Shown here: positions 58,754-64,000 of the stretch, piece after piece
Numbering within the stretch: position 1 is the first letter of the stretch
How the letters are laid out: every line of letters starts with the position of its first letter
Assembly (NCBI GenBank): GCA_964460115.1
Contig: CAYWPR010000002.1
Coordinates: 1 to 64,000, forward strand
Direction: 5' to 3'
DNA from: JAEUJZ01 sp964460115
GTDB lineage: Bacteria > Myxococcota_A > Polyangia > Palsa-1104 > JAEUJZ01
Length of the DNA stretch: 64,000 nucleotides
Program-made: the position numbers and the translations under genes
Notes under the pieces: model-generated
Told to the model about the DNA's origin: nothing
Database searches by the model: none
The model's input: only the letters and a program-made list of their open reading frames with translations

Positions 58754-61228
58754 TTAAATGCGTGCGCAGGCGGCGCGAAGCTCTGCTTCGCTGCGAAAGC
58801 GGCTGTCGTGTTCATAAGGAACAACAAAGGAGCAACTGCGAAAATTGGCGCAGCCCCAGGCCCGTCGCCCCCAGATCAAATGGGCGTTTCGACAGCGCGG
58901 ACAAATAATAGGCGGATCTACCGGCGTTCCCAGCCGATGCGGCAAGGCAGACGGCGGCGATGCAGGCACCGGCACGGGGGGCGAAAAGGCGGCGTTTCTA
59001 TCTTGTGCAACTGGCGCGGCGGAGGCGCGTTTTTTTCGCGCGGTGGCTTTTCTAGGCTTGGCTGCGGTTTGGCGACGCGGCTCTGCCGATTTGGGGCTGG
59101 CAGTGCGGCGACGCGGCGCCTTTTTGGGGGCGTCCATCTCGGCGCTCGGCTTGCTTTTGGCCTCGGACCGGCGCCGGCTGGGCTTTTTGGCGGCTTTTGC
59201 CGCATCGGCATTCGCAGTTGCCACAGCGCGAGGCGCAGCGACGAGGGCCGGTCGAAAAGGGGCGCGGCGCACAGCGCTGACAAGCTCGCGCACATAGGCC
59301 GCGATGTCGCTCATAAATGCCGCCGCCAGACCCTCGCCGCGAGATAGCTGCGAAAGCCGCGCCTCCCAGGTGCCGGTTAGCTCTGCGGAACACAGACCGG
59401 GCACGGGCAGCGAATCGATCAAATCAAGGCCCAGCGCAGTCGGAATCAAGCGCTTGGCTTGACGCTCTATATAGCCGCGCCCAAGCAGGGTTTCGATAAT
59501 CGCCGCGCGGGTGGCCGGCGTGCCTAGGCCATGATCCTTCATGGCCAAGCGCAGCGCCTCGTTTGAAAGCTGCTTGCCCGCGCCTTCCATGGCGGCAAGC
59601 AGCGTGGCTTCGGTGTAGCGCGGCGGCGGACGGGTCTTTTTGGCGACGACGCAAAACTCACCACGCAGTTGCATGCCCACCGAAAGCGGCGGCAGTTGCT
59701 GCGTTTTTTCGTCGTCTTCGGTTTCTTCGCCGTCTTTGTCCTGCGGTGCGCGCTCGCGCGAAGCCTCGGTAAAGCCGGCAACTTCTTGCCAACCGGCGCG
59801 AACACGCACCCGTCCGCGCGCCAGGTAGCGATCGGGCGGCAGCGGTGAGTCGGTCAAGTACTCGAGGTCGGGGGCAGGTGCCGTGTTTTTCGAGGCAGAT
59901 TTTGCCGGCGGCGACTCGGCATCGACGCGCACGACGGCGCGCGTTTCGCGAAACTCGGCGTCGGGAAAAAATGCACCAAGGAAACGCCGCACCACCAAAT
60001 CGAGCAACTGGCGTTCGGATGCGGACAGCGCCGCCAAGCGCTCCGGCGTATGCTCGACGGGGGTTGGAATGATGGCGTGATGATCGGTCACTTTATGATC
60101 GGCAAAAATACGCCGCGGCGCGCCAATCTTTTGCGCCTGCAAGCTTGCGCAGAACGGCGCGTATTCGCCATTTTGAGACAATGCCGAAAACGTCTTGCCG
60201 AGGAGCGAAATCAAATCTTGGCTGAGATAACGCGAGTCGGTACGCGGATACGTAATGAGTTTGTGCCGCTCATAAAGCGACTGGGCCAAAGATAGCGTCT
60301 GCTGCGCCGAAAAACCAAATCGGCGATTGCCGGTACGCTGCAGCGCGCCCAGATCAAAAAGCAGCGGCGGCGGTTCACGCACCGGCTTGTCTTCGACCGA
60401 TTCGACCCACGGCGCCGCGGCTGCGCGATCGCGCAGCGCCACGGCGTCGGCCAATGGCGCAGCGGCAAACCGACGTTTGCCCTCGTATTCGAAACGGGCG
60501 ACAAACTGCGCCGAACTGCTATCGGCGGCCAGGGCGGACGCATCGGACGCGGCGGACGCGTCCAAATGGGCTTGTAGCTCGAAGTAATCGCGCGGCACAA
60601 ATTGCAAAATGCTGTGCTCGCGGTTGACCAGCAAAGCCAGCGTCGGAGTTTGCACCCGGCCAAGCGACAAAAGGGTCTTGCCGCCGCGCCATAGGGTCAC
60701 GGCACGCGTGGCATTTAAACCCACCAGCCAATCGGATTCGGCGCGACAGCGAGCCGCCGCAGCCAGTGCATCATAGGCGCTGGCAGGGCGCAAAGCGGCA
60801 AAGCCCTGGGCGATGGCCTGCGGAGTCAGCGACGAAATCCACAGCCGCAAAGCCGGCAGCGTACAGCCCGAAAGTTCATAACAAAATCGAAAGATCAGCT
60901 CACCTTCGCGACCGGCGTCGCAAGCGTTGATGACCGCGCTAAAGTCGCGGCGGCGCAACAGATCGCGCACCACCTTCCACTGCGCTGCGGTTTGGGCAAT
61001 GGGACGCAGCCGAAATCGATCGGGCAGCATGGGCAGCCCGTCCCAGCTCCAACGGCGCCAAGCCGGGGCGTAGGCCGCCGGTTCCTCAAGCTCGATGAGG
61101 TGGCCGATGCACCAAGTGATGATCAGGTCATTTCCAACAAAAGCGCCGTCGCCGCGCGGTGTGATGCAAAGGGCGCGGGCCAGATCGCGGGCCACACTCG
61201 GCTTTTCGCACAGCACAAGCTTGCGCAT
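58754..61228 (-). CDS. topB: DNA topoisomerase III (type IA)
   Basis: An 824-residue type IA topoisomerase. The Toprim domain starts MRKLVLCEKPSVARDLARAL and contains CDAGREGELIFR. The active-site tyrosine is in LITYPRTDSRYLSQD near residue 326. Later segments such as FSAQQTLSLAQSLYE, DHHAIIPTP and GLGTPATRAAIIETLL follow the TopB order. The C-terminus has an unusual basic Lys/Arg/Ala/Pro-rich region (about 655-755) and then one zinc-ribbon-like CPRC...CANFRSC motif. I chose the ATG at 61228 because the Toprim strand begins there. It relaxes and decatenates DNA during replication and recombination; ruvC lies upstream on the same strand. Confidence 0.95.
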   Translation of the reverse strand: MRKLVLCEKPSVARDLARALCITPRGDGAFVGNDLIITWCIGHLIELEEPAAYAPAWRRWSWDGLPMLPDRFRLRPIAQTAAQWKVVRDLLRRRDFSAVINACDAGREGELIFRFCYELSGCTLPALRLWISSLTPQAIAQGFAALRPASAYDALAAAARCRAESDWLVGLNATRAVTLWRGGKTLLSLGRVQTPTLALLVNREHSILQFVPRDYFELQAHLDASAASDASALAADSSSAQFVARFEYEGKRRFAAAPLADAVALRDRAAAAPWVESVEDKPVREPPPLLFDLGALQRTGNRRFGFSAQQTLSLAQSLYERHKLITYPRTDSRYLSQDLISLLGKTFSALSQNGEYAPFCASLQAQKIGAPRRIFADHKVTDHHAIIPTPVEHTPERLAALSASERQLLDLVVRRFLGAFFPDAEFRETRAVVRVDAESPPAKSASKNTAPAPDLEYLTDSPLPPDRYLARGRVRVRAGWQEVAGFTEASRERAPQDKDGEETEDDEKTQQLPPLSVGMQLRGEFCVVAKKTRPPPRYTEATLLAAMEGAGKQLSNEALRLAMKDHGLGTPATRAAIIETLLGRGYIERQAKRLIPTALGLDLIDSLPVPGLCSAELTGTWEARLSQLSRGEGLAAAFMSDIAAYVRELVSAVRRAPFRPALVAAPRAVATANADAAKAAKKPSRRRSEAKSKPSAEMDAPKKAPRRRTASPKSAEPRRQTAAKPRKATARKKRASAAPVAQDRNAAFSPPVPVPASPPSALPHRLGTPVDPPIICPRCRNAHLIWGRRAWGCANFRSCSFVVPYEHDSRFRSEAELRAACARI

Positions 61229-61277
61229 GCGGCGACGGTATAACATACAGGTCTGACATCCGCTGCCATCCGCCGTG

Positions 61278-61829
61278 TCAAAAGCCGATTTGTTTTTCAG
61301 GCGACAGACGCTGCAAATGGCGATGCTGGGCGTGGCAAATGGCGATGGCCAGCGCATCGGCAGCGTCGGTGCGCGGCGGCGTTTGCAAACGGCATAGGGT
61401 CGATACGAGGCGTTGCACTTCGTCTTTTTGTGCTCGACCGTGGCCGGCTACGGCGCGTTTGACGGTGGTCGGAGCATATTCAGCAAGCGGCAAGTCGGCC
61501 TCGGCGGCGAGAAGCATAATGACGCCGCGCGCGTGGCCGAGGCGCAACGCCGATTGCGCATTGACGCCATGAAAGGCCGCTTCCAGCGCTACTTCGTCGG
61601 GATTGAATTCGCCAATGACTTCGCGCAGGTCGCTGGCCAAAGCCCGCAAGCGCGCGGGCAGGGCGCGCCGCCCGTCAAGTTCGATGACCCCGCATTCGAT
61701 ATAATGCGGACGATGAAAGGCCACTGAGCCGGTCACTTCGACGATGCCGTAGCCGCAGTGGATGGTGCCGGGATCAACGCCTAAAATGCGCACGACTTGG
61801 GCGCTCATGGGGGGCTTGAGGGTTCTCAT
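61278..61829 (-). CDS. ruvC: Holliday junction resolvase RuvC
   Basis: A 183-residue endonuclease that cuts Holliday junctions. The four acidic residues are in place: Asp in ILGVDPGT near residue 18, Glu in VALEAAFHG near residue 76, and the two Asp of RTDAADALAIAICH near residue 153. Length is normal. An alternative ATG lies 7 codons downstream. The ATG at 61829 overlaps the stop of the upstream sugar kinase gene by 4 bases (ATGA). RuvA and RuvB are not in the window. Confidence 0.95.
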   Translation of the reverse strand: MRTLKPPMSAQVVRILGVDPGTIHCGYGIVEVTGSVAFHRPHYIECGVIELDGRRALPARLRALASDLREVIGEFNPDEVALEAAFHGVNAQSALRLGHARGVIMLLAAEADLPLAEYAPTTVKRAVAGHGRAQKDEVQRLVSTLCRLQTPPRTDAADALAIAICHAQHRHLQRLSPEKQIGF

Positions 61830-62854
61830 GAAGTTTGCGCTTGGCGTGGAATCGCGGTCGTGGCGCCGATGGCGGTGCAGCAGCGGGCGGCCAAGTGATT
61901 TCCGCGCACGGCGGCGCGCTTAAATTGCGCCAGGCTAAGGCCGCGCAATTTTTGGCGCACATCCAAAGACTCTGGTCCAGCAAGCGCGGTGAGCAATTCG
62001 GCGAGCATTCCCGCGCTAAACGCATCGCCGGCACCGGTGGTATCGACGATGGAGGTTGGCTCAGGGGCAAAATGGCTTTGGCCGGCCGGAGTATCCAAAT
62101 AACAGCCGCGTTCGCCTTGAGTAACCACGACCACCGCCACACCTTTTTGGCGTAGCTGCGCGGCGGCGACTTCGGGGCTGTCAGTGCCGAAGAGCAGCGG
62201 CAGCTCCTCGAGGGTCAGTTTGACGATGTCGCAATCAAAAAGCAGCTTGCGCAATAAAGGCGGCGCTTCTTTGAGTTCCGGCCACAGATGCGGGCGCAGA
62301 TTGACGTCGCAGGAAAGCAGTTTGCTGTGGCGAAATTGGCTGGCGCATTCGAGCGCGCGCAGGGTGGCACTGCGCGCCGGCTCGCGAGCCAGCGTCGAGG
62401 ACCCGAAATGAAACAGCCGGCCCCGACGCAGATGCAAGGCCTGCGCATCTATATGCGCCGGCGCAATCAGCATGTCCGCCGAGGGATGACGGTAAAACAA
62501 GAAGCTGCGCTCGCCATCGGGGCCGATGGCGACAAAAGTAACGCCGGTGCGGGCGCTCGGATGCGCGGCAATGGCATCAGTAAGCACCCCTTCTTGTTGC
62601 AAAGCCTGCATGACGAAGCGCCCGAAGGCATCATTGCCGACAAGCGTACACTGCGCCGTGGCAACGCCCTGGCGCGCCAAACCCACCGCCAGATTCGCCG
62701 GCGCACCGCCAAGGTGGCGCACAAAGTGCTCGACGGATTCCAGCGGAGTGCCCGGCTTGACGGGAAACATGTCCACAAGCGCTTCTCCAAATACGACCAC
62801 GTCGACGGGGCGAACCGGTGCAGCCGGATAAGCGGCGGATCGAGTCGAGCTCAC
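61826..62854 (-). CDS. PfkB-family carbohydrate kinase (fructokinase-like)
   Basis: A 342-residue ribokinase-fold sugar kinase. The first signature is GGAPANLAVGLARQG near residue 50, and the second, DTTGAGDAFSAGML near residue 275, contains the catalytic Asp. VTQGERG and KLTLEELPLLFG are typical of fructokinases, so phosphorylation of fructose or a related sugar is likely. It starts with a 15-residue polar tail. It is the first gene of a reverse-strand run that continues into ruvC, and it is divergent from the acyltransferase-like gene 57 bases away. Confidence 0.9.
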   Translation of the reverse strand: MSSTRSAAYPAAPVRPVDVVVFGEALVDMFPVKPGTPLESVEHFVRHLGGAPANLAVGLARQGVATAQCTLVGNDAFGRFVMQALQQEGVLTDAIAAHPSARTGVTFVAIGPDGERSFLFYRHPSADMLIAPAHIDAQALHLRRGRLFHFGSSTLAREPARSATLRALECASQFRHSKLLSCDVNLRPHLWPELKEAPPLLRKLLFDCDIVKLTLEELPLLFGTDSPEVAAAQLRQKGVAVVVVTQGERGCYLDTPAGQSHFAPEPTSIVDTTGAGDAFSAGMLAELLTALAGPESLDVRQKLRGLSLAQFKRAAVRGNHLAARCCTAIGATTAIPRQAQTS

Positions 62855-62911
62855 AGTCTGATTAAGGTAGCGCGAAGCCCTGGATCTTTACAAATCCGCT
62901 AGTATTCGCCC

Positions 62912-64000
62912 GTGCAGCGCCCTCTAAGTGAGATGGAACGCGCGTTTTGGCTGCTGGACTTTGGGCATCCGTTTAATGGGGTGTTTGTCGTTTCGCTACG
63001 CGGACCGCTTGAGGAAGCTTTGCTTTACGCAGTGCTTCGCCGCTGGGAACAGCGCCATCCGCTTCTGCGGGTGCGCATTGAAAGTGTCGCCAGAAACGAT
63101 CAGCGCGCGTTGCGCATGACCGACCAAAACGTCGGGCCGATTCCTTTGCGCATCGCTTCACGAAAGGGCGATCGCACCTGGCAAGCAATTGCCGCGCAAG
63201 AGCTGAATCGTCGTTTTGCCGAAGACAGCGACCATTTGACCAGGGTGGTATGGGTGCGCGGAACCAGCCACAGCGAGCTCTTGTTCGTGCAACATCACGT
63301 AATTGGCGATGCGCTTTCCATGACCTACGCGGTGCGTGATTTGCTGATCGACTTGGCGGCGTTTTTTCAGAACAAGACCTTGCCGGCGCCGCCAGCGCTG
63401 CCGGCTCGACCGGCGCTGCCGGCCTTACTGCCTGCATCGGCACGCGGGCTGCGGCGGTTTTTGTATATGCAGTCCTTTTTTTACAAGCACGTGCTGGCTC
63501 GACCGCTGCGCCGAGCGCGCAAATTGCCGATGGATGCGCTGGCGGCACCGCAGTTGCGCCGCAGCGCCGTGATTCAGCGCTTTTTGGACACGGATTTGAC
63601 CTCGCGTATTGTCAAGCGGGCGCGGCAGGAAGGGACGACCGTCCATGCGGCACTCTGCGCGGCGCTTTTGATGACGGCGGCCGAGGAATTTTTCGCCGAA
63701 CAAGTAGCCCGTGGCCAAGGTGTACGCCTGGGTTGCGCCAGTGCCGTGAATTTGCGCCGCGAATTGCAGCCGCCGGTCGAGCAAGAGATGGGCTTATACG
63801 TCTCGCAAGTTACGACTTTTCACCGCGTGATGCCTAGTGCGTCGCTGTGGACGCTGGCGCATCAGGTGAAACAGCAACTTGGCCAAACGTTAAAGCACGG
63901 CGAGCAGTATTTGACCCTGCCCCTTATCGGCATGTTCATCCCTTATGGACGGCATCCGGGCCCAGGCTTTATTCGCCGATTTGACGGCGGCTCGCCGGCG
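62912..64000 (+). CDS. Condensation/acyltransferase-like protein (PapA/alcohol acetyltransferase type), partial
   Basis: An open frame of 363 codons running off the right edge. The N-terminus RPLSEMERAFWLLD and the later QHHVIGDALSM near residue 130 (HHxxxD catalytic motif) identify the chloramphenicol-acetyltransferase-like superfamily that includes NRPS condensation domains, PapA polyketide acyltransferases and alcohol acetyltransferases. The second half has NLRRELQPP and FIPYGRHPGPGF, which are in the expected positions. I start at the GTG at 62912 because it gives the conserved RPLS motif; an ATG 7 codons downstream is the alternative. A role in esterifying lipids or a secondary metabolite is likely. 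No NRPS modules are seen in the window. Confidence 0.8.
   Translation, partial: MQRPLSEMERAFWLLDFGHPFNGVFVVSLRGPLEEALLYAVLRRWEQRHPLLRVRIESVARNDQRALRMTDQNVGPIPLRIASRKGDRTWQAIAAQELNRRFAEDSDHLTRVVWVRGTSHSELLFVQHHVIGDALSMTYAVRDLLIDLAAFFQNKTLPAPPALPARPALPALLPASARGLRRFLYMQSFFYKHVLARPLRRARKLPMDALAAPQLRRSAVIQRFLDTDLTSRIVKRARQEGTTVHAALCAALLMTAAEEFFAEQVARGQGVRLGCASAVNLRRELQPPVEQEMGLYVSQVTTFHRVMPSASLWTLAHQVKQQLGQTLKHGEQYLTLPLIGMFIPYGRHPGPGFIRRFDGGSPA

Overview
The window looks like a gene-dense chromosomal segment from a Gram-negative bacterium of the Myxococcota (former Deltaproteobacteria) or a near relative. The case rests on the mix of genes: three serine/threonine kinase or kinase-like proteins, an FHA protein, many lipoproteins of unknown function, a PilZ protein, a lone Roadblock/LC7-like protein, an ExbB/ExbD/TonB set, and a protein made of ASH-type repeats whose C-terminal tail (a hydrophobic segment followed by an arginine cluster) resembles the MYXO-CTERM anchor. 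Genes for aerobic heme A synthesis (ctaA, ctaB) point to a respiring organism. I found no prophage, insertion sequence, CRISPR array, rRNA or tRNA.

Layout. 1-10.9 kb: the start of a reverse-strand FHA gene, a degenerate membrane kinase, hflX, a reverse-strand lipoprotein plus zincin/TPR pair, then pssA, ftsZ and an APH-like phosphotransferase. 11-18.3 kb: the ASH-repeat surface protein, a YbjN-like protein, an orphan recombinase-type core-binding domain, an isochorismatase-like hydrolase, a class III aminotransferase and a MarC protein. 18.29-18.54 kb: a reverse-strand structured RNA with its own promoter and intrinsic terminator, read here as 6S RNA. 18.6-26.3 kb: an organophosphate-type transporter, a lipoprotein, a zinc-ribbon kinase, an RmlC-like epimerase, a PilZ protein, a fasciclin protein, a calcium-loop lipoprotein and a CobW GTPase with a translationally coupled 38-codon ORF. 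26.6-32.7 kb: a forward cluster exbB-exbD-tonB, a second membrane kinase, a lipoprotein, a TlpA-like thioredoxin and a cysteine-rich membrane protein. 32.7-43.4 kb: a glycosyltransferase, the UPF0210/ACT pair, secreted lipoproteins including a papain-like protease, a Roadblock protein, an alpha/beta hydrolase, an acyl-CoA carboxylase beta subunit, and a fusion of a family 2 glycosyltransferase with a CapK/PaaK adenylate-forming enzyme. 43.4-50 kb: a beta-propeller lipoprotein, an xdhC/mobA-like pair, a lipoprotein with eight PGYAPQ repeats, and an ECF sigma/anti-sigma operon. 50.2-55 kb: a DUF4175 membrane protein coupled to a zincin/TPR protein. 55-62.9 kb: a long reverse-strand run of pfkB, ruvC, topB, ctaA, ctaB, a small membrane protein, cysteine synthase and a JAMM protease. 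The window ends inside a condensation/acyltransferase-like gene.

How the genes fit together. Housekeeping functions (division, recombination, ribosome-associated GTPase, heme A, phospholipid, 6S RNA) alternate with envelope genes. Several pairs are translationally coupled by ATGA or GTGA overlaps, and convergent neighbours often overlap at their 3' ends, so the genome appears compact. The most unusual items are the glycosyltransferase-CapK fusion, the pseudokinase, the coupled small ORF behind cobW, the kinase/TonB/thioredoxin cluster and the JAMM-cysteine synthase pair that lacks an adjacent sulfur-carrier gene. Functions are inferred from motifs read by eye; no database search was possible.
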